Assembly: GCF_900626135.1 (NCBI RefSeq)
Contig: NZ_LR130785.1
Location: 1,645,241-1,709,240 of the forward strand
Origin: Senegalia massiliensis
GTDB taxonomy: Bacteria > Bacillota > Clostridia > Tissierellales > SIT17
Length of the DNA: 64,000 nucleotides
Direction of reading: 5' to 3'
Below the pieces are notes generated by a model that was given only the letters and a program-made list of their open reading frames with translations, was not told where the DNA came from and made no database searches. Below, piece after piece: positions 36,448-44,880 of the stretch; within the stretch, counting starts at the first letter, position 1; every line of letters starts with the position of its first letter. Made by a program: the position numbers and the translations under genes.

Positions 36448-36843
36448 ATGATATTAAGTCTACTTATATTGGGTATATTATTAATAATAGTATCGATACT
36501 ATTATTAATAAAGTTTAAAAATGAAGAAGATATCAAATATAATAGAATAAATAAGATTTATAATGAAATAAATGAATATAATGATACATTAGATGATATT
36601 ATTTTAAATTTAGATTTCTTAATTAATAATAACGATATTAAATCTACTGATAAAGAAAAAAAAGTAAAAGAAACAGTAGATTTAAATAATGATAAATCAA
36701 GTAAGGTCAGTACTGATACTAAGAGTAAAATTTACTCTTTATATGATAAAGGGAATACTATTGATGAAATAGCTAAATTACTAAATAAGGGAAAACGTGA
36801 GATTGAGATCATATTAAAACTAAATAATTTAAATAAATTTTAA
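36448..36843 (+). CDS. Small membrane protein with C-terminal helix-turn-helix-like segment (DUF6115/SwrB-like position)
   Basis: The 131-aa protein has one N-terminal transmembrane helix (residues about 2-22, very Leu/Ile-rich), a charged helical middle, and a C-terminal segment IYSLYDKGNTIDEIAKLLNK followed by GKREIEIILKLNNL that resembles a helix-turn-helix. The same architecture and position (after sigD, before rpsB) are seen for B. subtilis SwrB, which activates flagellar export. Sequence identity to SwrB cannot be measured here; orthology is inference from shape and location. Confidence 0.6.
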   Translation: MILSLLILGILLIIVSILLLIKFKNEEDIKYNRINKIYNEINEYNDTLDDIILNLDFLINNNDIKSTDKEKKVKETVDLNNDKSSKVSTDTKSKIYSLYDKGNTIDEIAKLLNKGKREIEIILKLNNLNKF

Positions 36844-36850
36844 AAAACAG

Positions 36851-36880
36851 TTGAAATTAGTCATAGTTTCGTGGTATACT
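36851..36880 (+). promoter_or_regulatory. Sigma-A promoter of rpsB with extended -10
   Basis: TTGAAA (36851-36856), 18-bp spacer and TATACT (36875-36880), with TGG directly before the -10, giving the TGn extended element. It begins 8 bp after the stop codon of the last motility gene and separates motility from the ribosomal block. No terminator is seen between the two, so read-through is possible. Confidence 0.78.
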
Positions 36881-36886
36881 ATCAGA

Positions 36887-36984
36887 GGTGAAAATACACA
36901 CACTCATTAATTCTTTTAGGTGTGCCTTAGATGGTTCTAAAAGAAAATGATGTGAGTGGAGGAAAAAACAAAGGAGGTGTAGTA
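36887..36984 (+). promoter_or_regulatory. Structured 5' leader of rpsB, possible S2 autoregulatory element
   Basis: About 98 bases precede the rpsB ATG. Two nested pairings are visible: CACTCA (36901-36906) with TGAGTG (36953-36958), and the perfect 9-bp TTCTTTTAG (36911-36919) with CTAAAAGAA (36937-36945). These enclose a loop GTGTGCCTTAGATGGTT. The structure ends just before AAAGGAGGTG. Autogenous control by S2 is inferred from position and fold only. Confidence 0.55.
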
Positions 36985-37689
36985 ATGTCAGTTATAAGTA
37001 TGAAACAACTTCTTGAGGCAGGTGTTCATTTCGGACATCAAACAAGAAGATGGAATCCAAAAATGGCTGAATATATATTTACTGAAAGAAATGGAATCTA
37101 TATAATAGATCTTCAAAAAACAGTAAAGAAGGTAGAACAAGCTTATAATATTATAAGAGATGTCGCTGCAGAAGGTGGAGAAATACTTTTTGTAGGAACA
37201 AAGAAGCAAGCACAAGAATCAATAGAAAGTGAAGCAAAAAGAAGTGGTATGCATTATGTAAGTCAAAGATGGCTTGGAGGAATGCTTACTAATTTCAAGA
37301 CTATTAATAAAAGAATTAATAGACTTCATGAACTTAAGAAAATGGAAGAAGATGGAACATATGATTTACTTCCTAAAAAAGAAGTTATACAATTAAAACA
37401 TGAAGAAGAAAGACTTGAAAAGTTTCTTGGTGGAATTAAAGACATGAAAAGATTACCAGATGTATTATTCGTAGTCGATCCTAGAAAAGAAAAAATTGCT
37501 GTTAGAGAAGCAAAAATTTTAGGTATTCCTGTAATTGCAATAGTTGATACTAATTGTGATCCAGATGAAGTAGATTATGTAATACCAGGAAACGATGATG
37601 CTATTAGAGCAGTTAAGCTACTTACTGAAACTATGGCAAATGCTGTATTAGAAGGTAAGCAAGGCGAACAAATAGAAGATAATGAATAA
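36985..37689 (+). CDS. rpsB: 30S ribosomal protein S2
   Basis: The protein is 234 aa from ATG 36985 ([20 protein letters not shown]). Signatures include [35 protein letters not shown] and [21 protein letters not shown] longer in-frame reading from ATG 36931 runs through the structured leader and has no ribosome binding site, whereas AAAGGAGGTG precedes 36985. tsf follows after an 86-bp gap that contains a large hairpin. Confidence 0.97.
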   Translation: MSVISMKQLLEAGVHFGHQTRRWNPKMAEYIFTERNGIYIIDLQKTVKKVEQAYNIIRDVAAEGGEILFVGTKKQAQESIESEAKRSGMHYVSQRWLGGMLTNFKTINKRINRLHELKKMEEDGTYDLLPKKEVIQLKHEEERLEKFLGGIKDMKRLPDVLFVVDPRKEKIAVREAKILGIPVIAIVDTNCDPDEVDYVIPGNDDAIRAVKLLTETMANAVLEGKQGEQIEDNE

Positions 37690-37692
37690 TCT

Positions 37693-37741
37693 AAATGGTA
37701 AGGGCATATAAGGGATTTTTCCCTTACTACTCTTGCCATTT
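37693..37741 (+). repeat. Two-tier hairpin between rpsB and tsf
   Basis: The outer stem pairs AAATGGTAAGGG (37693-37704) with CTCTTGCCATTT (37730-37741), 12 pairs including two G-T. An inner 7-bp hairpin TAAGGGA / TCCCTTA (37709-37715 and 37720-37726) with a TTTT loop lies within it. No U-tract follows. It could partially attenuate tsf or act as a processing or stabilising site; E. coli also has an rpsB-tsf intergenic attenuator, though of a different sequence. Confidence 0.65.
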
Positions 37742-37775
37742 ATTAATATTAACTAGAAAATGAGGAGGAGTCCAA

Positions 37776-38423
37776 ATGGCAATAACAGCGGCAATAGTAA
37801 AAGATTTAAGAGAAAAAACTGGTGCAGGTATGATGGACTGTAAAAAAGCTTTAGTAGAAACTGAAGGAAACATTGATGAGGCTATAGAGTTATTAAGAGA
37901 AAAAGGACTTTCAAAAGCTGCAAAAAAGGCTGATAGAGTAGCAGCTGAAGGAATAATAGAAGCATATATTCATGGTGGAAGAATAGGTGTAATGGTAGAA
38001 GTAAATAGTGAGACAGATTTTGTTGCTAAAAACGAAGGATTTAAAGATTTTGCTAGAGATGTTGCTATGCAAATTGCAGCTCAAAATCCAGAATTTGTTT
38101 CAAGAGAAGAAGTACCAGCAGATAAAATTGAAGCTGAAAAGAAAATTTTGAGACAACAAGCATTAAATGAAGGTAAACCTGAAAAAATAGTTGATAAAAT
38201 GGTTGAAGGAAGAATTGAAAAATATTATAAAGAAGTATGTTTATTAGAACAACCTTTTATAAAAGATCCTGATAAAACTATAAAGGACTTATTAAATGAA
38301 AAAATAGCAAAATTAGGAGAAAACTTAAAAATCAGAAGATTTACTCGTTATGAAGTTGGCGAAGGCATAGAGAAAAAAGAAGAAAACTTTGCTGATGAAG
38401 TAGCTAAGCAAATGGGAAAATAA
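37776..38423 (+). CDS. tsf: Translation elongation factor Ts
   Basis: Guanine nucleotide exchange factor for EF-Tu. The 215-aa protein has the N-terminal UBA-like domain with [20 protein letters not shown] and [19 protein letters not shown], then the core with [18 protein letters not shown]. It is the short form (about 215 aa, not the 280-plus aa of enterobacteria) that occurs in many clostridia. GAGGAGG precedes the ATG. Confidence 0.96.
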   Translation: MAITAAIVKDLREKTGAGMMDCKKALVETEGNIDEAIELLREKGLSKAAKKADRVAAEGIIEAYIHGGRIGVMVEVNSETDFVAKNEGFKDFARDVAMQIAAQNPEFVSREEVPADKIEAEKKILRQQALNEGKPEKIVDKMVEGRIEKYYKEVCLLEQPFIKDPDKTIKDLLNEKIAKLGENLKIRRFTRYEVGEGIEKKEENFADEVAKQMGK

Positions 38424-38425
38424 TC

Positions 38426-38470
38426 ACTTATTTAAATGGAGAACATTAAATGTTCTCCATTTAAATAAGT
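38426..38470 (+). repeat. Perfect 21-bp hairpin after tsf
   Basis: Left arm 38426-38446 (starting ACTTATTTAAATGG) and right arm 38450-38470 are exact reverse complements, separated by only TAA. It starts 3 bases after the tsf stop. The following bases are AAAATAAAAAAGG, so there is no downstream U-tract and a canonical terminator is doubtful; a stabilising 3' end or RNase III-type site is possible. Confidence 0.8.
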
Positions 38471-38527
38471 AAAATAAAAAAGGTATTTTTATATTTATGT
38501 AGAATAATATAATTTAGGAGTGTTTAT

Positions 38528-39244
38528 ATGGATAAACCTATATATAAAAGAGTGGTATTAAAATTAAGTGGAGAAGCTTTAAGTGGAGATAAAAAATTTG
38601 GCTTAGATGAAAATACAATAATAAAAATTGCAAAACAAGTAAAGAATCTTCAACAATCAGGAGTGGAAGTAGCTATTGTTGTTGGCGGAGGTAATTTTTG
38701 GAGAGGTAGAAGTAGCAAAGAAATGGATAGAAGTACTGCGGATTATATGGGAATGCTTGCTACTGTTATAAACTCTCTTGCTATGCAAGATGCTCTTGAA
38801 AATATAGGAGTATTAACTAGAGTACAGACTGCTATTGAAATGAGGCAAATTGCAGAACCTTATATTAAAAGAAAAGCAGTAAGACATTTAGAAAAAGGAA
38901 GAGTAGTTATATTTGCTGCAGGAACTGGTAATCCATATTTTACAACTGATACTACTGCTGCTTTGAGAGCTGCTGAAATTGAATCTGAAGTTATTTTATT
39001 AGCAAAAAAAGGAGTAGATGGAGTATATGATTCAGACCCTCAAGAAAATCCAGATGCTAAGAAATTTGAAAAATTAAAGTATAAAGAAATATTAAATTTA
39101 GAACTTAAAGTAATGGACTCCACCGCTGCATCACTATGTAAAGATAACAATATACCAATAATAGTTTTTAGTATTGAAGAACCAGAAAATATAACAAAAG
39201 TTGTATTTGGTGCTGAAATTGGTACAAAATTAAAGGAGGATTAG
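38528..39244 (+). CDS. pyrH: UMP kinase
   Basis: Phosphorylates UMP to UDP with ATP (pyrimidine nucleotide synthesis). The 238-aa amino-acid-kinase fold has [25 protein letters not shown], and [29 protein letters not shown] precedes the ATG. The rpsB-tsf-pyrH-frr order is conserved across bacteria. Confidence 0.97.
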   Translation: MDKPIYKRVVLKLSGEALSGDKKFGLDENTIIKIAKQVKNLQQSGVEVAIVVGGGNFWRGRSSKEMDRSTADYMGMLATVINSLAMQDALENIGVLTRVQTAIEMRQIAEPYIKRKAVRHLEKGRVVIFAAGTGNPYFTTDTTAALRAAEIESEVILLAKKGVDGVYDSDPQENPDAKKFEKLKYKEILNLELKVMDSTAASLCKDNNIPIIVFSIEEPENITKVVFGAEIGTKLKED

Positions 39245-39246
39245 TT

Positions 39247-39804
39247 ATGTATTTAGATGTTCATAAAAATGTAGAGAATAAAATGAAGAAAACTGTAAAA
39301 ACTTTTAATGAAGAACTTAAAACAATAAGAGCTGGAAGGGCAAATCCATCATTATTAGATAAGATAATGGTAAATTATTATGGAGCAGCAACACCATTAA
39401 ATCAAATTGCAAATATTTCAGTTCCGGAAGCAAGACAATTATTGATATCTCCATGGGATGCAAATTCTCTTACAGAAATTGAAAAAGCTATACAAAAAAG
39501 TGATTTAGGATTAAATCCTTCAAGTGATGGCAAAACTATTAGACTTATAATTCCACAATTAACTGAAGAAACTAGACGTGATATGATTAAGACATTAGGT
39601 AAAATAGCAGAAGCATCCAAGGTAGCTATTAGAAATGAAAGAAGAAATGCAAATGATGAATTGAAAAAATTAAATAAAAAAAGTGAATTATCTGATGATG
39701 AATTAGTAAAGGCAGAAGATAAAGTTCAGGAATTAACTGATACTTATATAAAAGAAATAGACAGATTAGCAAAGGAGAAAGAATCTGAATTAATGGAGGT
39801 TTAA
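39247..39804 (+). CDS. frr: Ribosome recycling factor
   Basis: Splits post-termination ribosomes with EF-G. The 185-aa protein has family segments KTFNEELKTIRAGRANPSLL, ISVPEARQLLISPWD and LGLNPSSDGKTIRLIIPQLT. It starts 2 bp after pyrH, using the AAAGGAGG inside the pyrH end. Its own last codons contain the GGAGGT used by the next small gene. Confidence 0.97.
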   Translation: MYLDVHKNVENKMKKTVKTFNEELKTIRAGRANPSLLDKIMVNYYGAATPLNQIANISVPEARQLLISPWDANSLTEIEKAIQKSDLGLNPSSDGKTIRLIIPQLTEETRRDMIKTLGKIAEASKVAIRNERRNANDELKKLNKKSELSDDELVKAEDKVQELTDTYIKEIDRLAKEKESELMEV

Positions 39805-39807
39805 ACT

Positions 39808-39996
39808 TTGGATAATCTTGATATTATTGGCTTGCCATTAGAAGAAGCTTTCAATTTAATAGATAATGATCTTTCTATTAATATAGTAGAAACAAAAGGA
39901 ACTAATAAAAAATTCGTAGATAATCTAGAACATTTACGTGTGATTAAATTTGACATAAAAGAAAATTCAATTAAAATTATAGTATGTGCATTTTAA
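39808..39996 (+). CDS. Uncharacterised 62-aa protein between frr and uppS
   Basis: The reading frame starts at TTG 39808, 7 bases after GGAGGT (39795-39800), which lies inside the frr coding end, and stops just before a terminator. The product is MDNLDIIGLPLEEAFNLI... with DNLEHLRVIKFDIKEN and the C-terminus IKIIVCAF. The start is reminiscent of PASTA-like small domains but too divergent to assign. No membrane helix or metal motif is seen. Good translation signals and tight packing argue that it is real; no function can be given. Confidence 0.7.
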   Translation: MDNLDIIGLPLEEAFNLIDNDLSINIVETKGTNKKFVDNLEHLRVIKFDIKENSIKIIVCAF

Positions 39997-39997
39997 T

Positions 39998-40020
39998 CCC
40001 CTTCTTTTAGAAGGGGTTTT
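39998..40020 (+). terminator. Intrinsic terminator before uppS
   Basis: Stem CCCCTTCT (39998-40005) / AGAAGGGG (40009-40016), loop TTT, followed by TTTT (40017-40020). It starts one base after the stop codon of the 62-aa gene. The U-tract is short, so partial read-through into uppS is possible; no strong promoter is visible in the 24 bp before uppS. Confidence 0.78.
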
Positions 40021-40044
40021 AATCATTATAGTGGAGGTATTAAA

Positions 40045-40797
40045 TTGGATATATTTAAAAATAATAACAATATAATTTTTAAAGAAGAAATCAAAAAAAA
40101 AGAATTACCTAATCATATAGCTATAATAATGGATGGTAATGGGAGATGGGCTAAAAAAAGATTTCTTCCTAGAACTGCAGGTCATAGAGAAGGAGTAAAA
40201 AGGGTTATGGATACAGTAGAAGAGTGTGGCAATTTGGGTATAAAACATTTAACTCTATATGCTTTTTCAACAGAAAATTGGAGTAGACCAAAAGATGAAA
40301 TAGATTATTTAATGAAGTTATTAGTTGAATTCTTAAGAAAAAAGTTGAACAAAATTCATAATAACAATGTAAGAATAAATATATTAGGAGATATTTCTAT
40401 ATTGGATAAGAATATTGTAGAAGAAATAGAATATGCTATAGATCTAACCAAAAATAATACTAAATTAGAATTAAATATAGCATTAAATTACGGTGGCAGA
40501 GATGAAATATTAAGAGCTAGTAAATTATTATATGAAGACATTAAAAACAATAGAGTATCAATAAATGATATAAATGAAGAAGAATTTAAAAAATATTTAT
40601 ATACTGGAAATCAACCAGATCCAGATATATTAATAAGAACAAGTGGTGAGAAAAGACTAAGTAACTTTTTAAACTATCAAATTGCTTATACTGAATTTTT
40701 CTTTATTGATGAGAATTGGCCTGAATTTTATCCTGATAAATTACATAGGGTAATATATGACTTTCAAAATAGAAATAGAAGATTTGGAGGAATTTAA
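40045..40797 (+). CDS. uppS: Undecaprenyl diphosphate synthase (isoprenyl transferase)
   Basis: Makes the C55 lipid carrier for cell wall synthesis by cis-addition of isopentenyl units. The 250-aa protein has catalytic Asp30 in IAIIMDGNGRWAKKR, TAGHREGVKRV, LTLYAFSTENWSRP, and PDILIRTSGEKRLSNFL. The TTG start follows GTGGAGGT. cdsA, dxr and rseP follow as in many bacteria. Confidence 0.97.
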   Translation: MDIFKNNNNIIFKEEIKKKELPNHIAIIMDGNGRWAKKRFLPRTAGHREGVKRVMDTVEECGNLGIKHLTLYAFSTENWSRPKDEIDYLMKLLVEFLRKKLNKIHNNNVRINILGDISILDKNIVEEIEYAIDLTKNNTKLELNIALNYGGRDEILRASKLLYEDIKNNRVSINDINEEEFKKYLYTGNQPDPDILIRTSGEKRLSNFLNYQIAYTEFFFIDENWPEFYPDKLHRVIYDFQNRNRRFGGI

Positions 40798-40815
40798 TTA
40801 TGAGGTGGTTTAAAA

Positions 40816-41580
40816 ATGAAAACAAGAATAATTAGTGGTTTATTAGGTAGTATAATTTTACTTTTAACAGTTATAACTGGAGGAATTGTTTTAAAATTTG
40901 GTGTATTAGTAATTAGTTTAATAGGTATAAAAGAGTTTATACAAGCATTTAAACATATAGAAATAAAAATTACCAAATATTTATATTTATATGCTATTTC
41001 TTTATTTATAATATCAATATTTGGTTCTTTTCAAATAATTAATTTTACTATTATAATAAATTTTTTAATACTTATGTTTATATATGTGTTTAATAAGGAT
41101 TATAATATTTATGAAATAGCTTTAAGTTTACTTTGTAGTATCTATATACCTTATTCATTGATTCATATATCATTTTTAAGTGAAAATATATTGGTTTGGT
41201 TGATATTTATAATTGCTTTTGCAACGGATACTTTTGCATATTTCACAGGGAGATTAATTGGAAAGCGAAAATTAGCACCAATACTTAGTCCTAAAAAAAC
41301 CATTGAAGGAGCAGTTGGTGGGTTATTAGGATCTATAATTACAACTTTAATTTTTGTGAAATTTATAGGGATGACTAATATATATATGTATATATTACTT
41401 GCTTTAATTTGTTCTATAGCTTCTATTATAGGAGATTTATCAGCATCTAAAATTAAAAGATATATAAAAATTAAAGACTATGGAAATATTATGCCTGGTC
41501 ATGGAGGAATATTAGATAGATTTGATAGTATACTATTTATTGCTCCTTTAGTGTTTTATTTTATTAATTATTTTATATAA
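40816..41580 (+). CDS. cdsA: Phosphatidate cytidylyltransferase
   Basis: Makes CDP-diacylglycerol from phosphatidate and CTP, at the membrane. The 254-aa protein has about seven or eight hydrophobic segments. The family signature is intact near the C-terminus: SASKIKRYIKIKDYG leading to MPGHGGILDRFDS. TGAGGTGG precedes the ATG at 40816. Confidence 0.96.
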   Translation: MKTRIISGLLGSIILLLTVITGGIVLKFGVLVISLIGIKEFIQAFKHIEIKITKYLYLYAISLFIISIFGSFQIINFTIIINFLILMFIYVFNKDYNIYEIALSLLCSIYIPYSLIHISFLSENILVWLIFIIAFATDTFAYFTGRLIGKRKLAPILSPKKTIEGAVGGLLGSIITTLIFVKFIGMTNIYMYILLALICSIASIIGDLSASKIKRYIKIKDYGNIMPGHGGILDRFDSILFIAPLVFYFINYFI

Positions 41581-41618
41581 GTTATAATAGTTATACAGAT
41601 TAAGTTAGGAGTGGTTTT

Positions 41619-42770
41619 TTGAAAAACATTGGAATTCTTGGTTCTACTGGTTCTATTGGAACTCAAGCTTTAGATATTATAAGAGAAAATAAATCTTTAT
41701 TTAATATAACAGCATTAAGTGGAAATAATAATATTGATTTACTAGAGAAACAAGCACTTGAATTCAAACCTGAAATCATTGCAGTTTTTAATAAATATAA
41801 TGCTGATGTATTAAAAACAAAATTAAAACCTTATAATATAAAAGTTTATAGTGGGTTAGAAGGGTTAATAAAGTTAAGTGAATATGAAAATATAGATATT
41901 TTAATTACTTCAGTTGTAGGTATGATAGGATTAAAGCCAACACTTGCTGCAATAGAAAGTGGAAAAACTATTGCATTAGCTAACAAAGAAACTTTAGTAA
42001 CTGCAGGAAATATAGTAATAGAAAAAATCAAAAAAAATAAAGGTTCTTTATTACCTGTGGATAGTGAGCACTCTGCTATTTTTCAATCTTTAACTTCAAA
42101 GAAAAAAAATGAAATAAATAAAATTATTTTAACAGCTTCAGGAGGACCTTTTAGGGGTAAAAATAAAGAAGATTTGATAAATATAAACTATAAAGATGCT
42201 CTTAAACATCCAAATTGGGATATGGGAAGAAAAATTTCAATTGATTCATCTACTTTAATGAATAAAGGATTAGAAGTGATAGAAGCTAAATGGTTATTTG
42301 ATGTAGATGTAGAAGATATAGAAGTTGTAGTACATCCTCAAAGCATAATTCATTCAATGGTTGAATATATTGATGGTAGCGTTATAGCACAACTTGGAGT
42401 TTCAGATATGCGTATACCAATACAATATGCTTTAACATATCCTGATAGAATTAACAATAATTTAGAAAAATTAAATCTAACTGATATATATAAGTTAACT
42501 TTCGAAAGCCCTGATTTAGAAACATTCCCTTCTTTATCTCTTGCATATAGAGCTTTAAGAGAAAATGGTACTATGCCTTCTGTTTTAAATGCATCTAATG
42601 AAGTATTAGTAGATTTATTTTTAAAAGAAAAAATTAAGTTTTATGATATACCAAATACAATAGAGAAGATACTAGATATTCATAAGAATATAAAAAACCC
42701 AACTATTGATGATGTCTTATATAGTGACGATTGGGCAAGAAGAAAAGTAAAAGAATTATTAAAACTTTAA
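41619..42770 (+). CDS. dxr: 1-deoxy-D-xylulose 5-phosphate reductoisomerase
   Basis: Second step of the MEP isoprenoid pathway, NADPH-dependent. The 383-aa protein has the N-terminal nucleotide-binding motif [27 protein letters not shown], the substrate and metal segment [18 protein letters not shown], and [14 protein letters not shown]. The TTG start 41619 follows TAGGAGTGG. With ispG two genes later it marks the MEP route as the source of prenyl units for UppS. Confidence 0.97.
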   Translation: MKNIGILGSTGSIGTQALDIIRENKSLFNITALSGNNNIDLLEKQALEFKPEIIAVFNKYNADVLKTKLKPYNIKVYSGLEGLIKLSEYENIDILITSVVGMIGLKPTLAAIESGKTIALANKETLVTAGNIVIEKIKKNKGSLLPVDSEHSAIFQSLTSKKKNEINKIILTASGGPFRGKNKEDLININYKDALKHPNWDMGRKISIDSSTLMNKGLEVIEAKWLFDVDVEDIEVVVHPQSIIHSMVEYIDGSVIAQLGVSDMRIPIQYALTYPDRINNNLEKLNLTDIYKLTFESPDLETFPSLSLAYRALRENGTMPSVLNASNEVLVDLFLKEKIKFYDIPNTIEKILDIHKNIKNPTIDDVLYSDDWARRKVKELLKL

Positions 42771-42786
42771 TATAGGAGTGAAGTAT

Positions 42787-43788
42787 ATGACTACAGCAAT
42801 TACAGCGATTATAATATTCTTTATCGTAGTATTGGTACATGAGTTTGGACATTTTGCTACTGCAAAATTAGTAGGTATAAAAGTTCAAGAATTTTCTATA
42901 GGTATGGGACCTAGAATTACAAAATTTAATAAGGGAGAAACAGAATATTCATTACGTATACTTCCTATAGGTGGCTATGTTAAAATGGAAGGTGAAGATG
43001 AAAAGTCAGAGGATGAAAGAAGTTTCAGCAATAAATCTCCTATTTCTAGAATTTTAGTTTTAGCTTCTGGTGCTATAATGAACTTTTTACTAGCTTTAAT
43101 TATATATTTTGTAATATCAATAGTTGTAGGTTCACCAACTACTACTATTGATAAGGTGACTGAAAATGGTCCGGCAGATATTGCTGGTATTAAAAGTGGA
43201 GATGAAATTGTATTAATTAATAATAAAAAAATTGAAAGTTGGCAAGAGAGCAAAGATATAATAACTAATACAGAAGATAAAATTAATATTACTGTTTTAA
43301 GAGATGGGGAAAGTTTAAGTTTTTCTTTAACACCTCAGAAAGATGAAAATGGTAATAAATTAATTGGAATAAGCTCAAAGACTATACCATCTTTTATAGG
43401 ATCTATTAAATATGCTTTTAATAATCTTATATTTATGATATCTCTAATGTTTGATTTCATCAAAATGGCACTTACTGGTAATGTTAGTACTTCAGATGTT
43501 GCTGGTCCTATTGGAGTAGTTCAATTAATTGGTGAGACTACAAAATATGGTTTTTTAAGTGTATTAAATTTAGCTGCATTTATAAATATCAATTTAGGAT
43601 TTTTTAATTTGCTTCCAATTCCAGCATTAGATGGAAGTAGAATATTATTTATACTTATAGAGTTATTAAGAGGAAAACCACTAGATCCTGAAAAAGAAGG
43701 AATGATTCATTTTATTGGTTTTGCAATATTAATGGCTTTAATGATATTTATATCTTATAATGATTTAAGTAGATTAAATATTTTTTAG
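42787..43788 (+). CDS. rseP: Intramembrane site-2 metalloprotease RseP/RasP
   Basis: Cleaves anti-sigma factors and remnant signal peptides within the membrane. The protein is 333 aa from ATG 42787. Zinc motif HEFGH in the first helix (VVLVHEFGHFATAKLVG), a single PDZ domain at about residues 115-190 (GPADIAGIKSGDEIVLINNK), and the second metal-ligand region NLLPIPALDGSRI in a C-terminal helix. GTG 42778 lies within AGGAGTGA and is rejected. Confidence 0.96.
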   Translation: MTTAITAIIIFFIVVLVHEFGHFATAKLVGIKVQEFSIGMGPRITKFNKGETEYSLRILPIGGYVKMEGEDEKSEDERSFSNKSPISRILVLASGAIMNFLLALIIYFVISIVVGSPTTTIDKVTENGPADIAGIKSGDEIVLINNKKIESWQESKDIITNTEDKINITVLRDGESLSFSLTPQKDENGNKLIGISSKTIPSFIGSIKYAFNNLIFMISLMFDFIKMALTGNVSTSDVAGPIGVVQLIGETTKYGFLSVLNLAAFININLGFFNLLPIPALDGSRILFILIELLRGKPLDPEKEGMIHFIGFAILMALMIFISYNDLSRLNIF

Positions 43789-43799
43789 GGGTGTTAATA

Positions 43800-44846
43800 A
43801 TGAGAAATAAGACAAAAAATTTTTACTATGGTAATGTTGGGATAGGTAGTGATTTTCCAGTTACTGTACAATCTATGACAAATACTGATACAAGAGATAT
43901 AAAAAAAACAGTATCGCAGATTAAACTTTTAGAACAAGTGGATTGTGACATTATAAGACTTGCTGTTCCTGATATGGAGTCTGCTTTAGCTTTAGAAAAG
44001 ATAAAAAATCAGGTTGATATTCCTATTATTGCAGATATTCACTTTGATTATAAATTAGCACTACAAGCAATAAAAAGTGGAGTTAATGGCCTTAGGATTA
44101 ATCCAGGTAATATTGGTAATAAAGAAAGAGTTAAGGAAATAGTAAATAGATGTAAAGAAAAAGATATTCCTATAAGAATAGGTGTTAACTCTGGATCTAT
44201 AAAGAAAGAATTTTTAGAAAAATATGATGGGGTTAATGTAAACTCTATGGTAGAAAGTGCAATGGAGCATGTAAGAATATTAGAAGAAATGAATTTTGAA
44301 AAAATTGTATTATCGGTAAAGTCTACTGATATTCATATGACAATAAAAGCATATGAAAAACTATCTCAAATTGTAGATTATCCACTTCATATTGGAATAA
44401 CTGAATCAGGATCAATTTGGAAAGGGACTATTAAATCATCTATAGGTATTGGTTCATTACTTGCTAAAGGTATTGGTGATACTATAAGGGTATCTCTTAC
44501 TGGAAGTCCTATAGAAGAAGTAAAAGTAGGAAAACAAATTTTAAGATCACTAGGTTTACTAAATGATAAAATTGAGGTAATTTCATGTCCTACATGTGGA
44601 AGAACACGTATTGCATTAGAAAAGATAGTTAGTGAAGTTGAAGAAAAAATAGAACATATGAATAAGCCTATTAAAGTAGCTATTATGGGGTGTGAAGTTA
44701 ATGGTCCTGGTGAAGCTAAAGAAGCTGATATTGGAATTGCAGGTGGTAATGGATTAGGATTAATATTTAAAAAAGGCAAAGTAATAAAAAAAGTGAAAGA
44801 AAATAATCTTATTGATGAACTGGTAAAAGAAATAGAAAAATTATGA
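43800..44846 (+). CDS. ispG: 4-hydroxy-3-methylbut-2-en-1-yl diphosphate synthase
   Basis: Iron-sulfur enzyme of the MEP pathway. The protein is 348 aa from ATG 43800. The TIM barrel opens with VTVQSMTNTDTRD; the 4Fe-4S ligands are Cys in SCPTCGRTRI and the later GCEVNGPGEA. GTG 43791 belongs to the AGGGGTG ribosome binding site. In B. subtilis ispG is elsewhere; the rseP-ispG-polC order is common in clostridia. Confidence 0.96.
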   Translation: MRNKTKNFYYGNVGIGSDFPVTVQSMTNTDTRDIKKTVSQIKLLEQVDCDIIRLAVPDMESALALEKIKNQVDIPIIADIHFDYKLALQAIKSGVNGLRINPGNIGNKERVKEIVNRCKEKDIPIRIGVNSGSIKKEFLEKYDGVNVNSMVESAMEHVRILEEMNFEKIVLSVKSTDIHMTIKAYEKLSQIVDYPLHIGITESGSIWKGTIKSSIGIGSLLAKGIGDTIRVSLTGSPIEEVKVGKQILRSLGLLNDKIEVISCPTCGRTRIALEKIVSEVEEKIEHMNKPIKVAIMGCEVNGPGEAKEADIGIAGGNGLGLIFKKGKVIKKVKENNLIDELVKEIEKL

Positions 44847-44880
44847 TTTTAGTATAGTGAGGTAGATTAAAATAGATTAT

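Noticed and set aside
36931-36984. 18-codon N-terminal extension of S2 from ATG 36931
   Set aside because: It has no ribosome binding site, is not part of the S2 family, and runs through the paired leader; ATG 36985 follows AAAGGAGGTG.
38471-38527. TATAAT at 38508-38513 as a pyrH promoter
   Set aside because: It abuts the ribosome binding site, so the start would fall at or after it, and no -35 lies 16-18 bp upstream.
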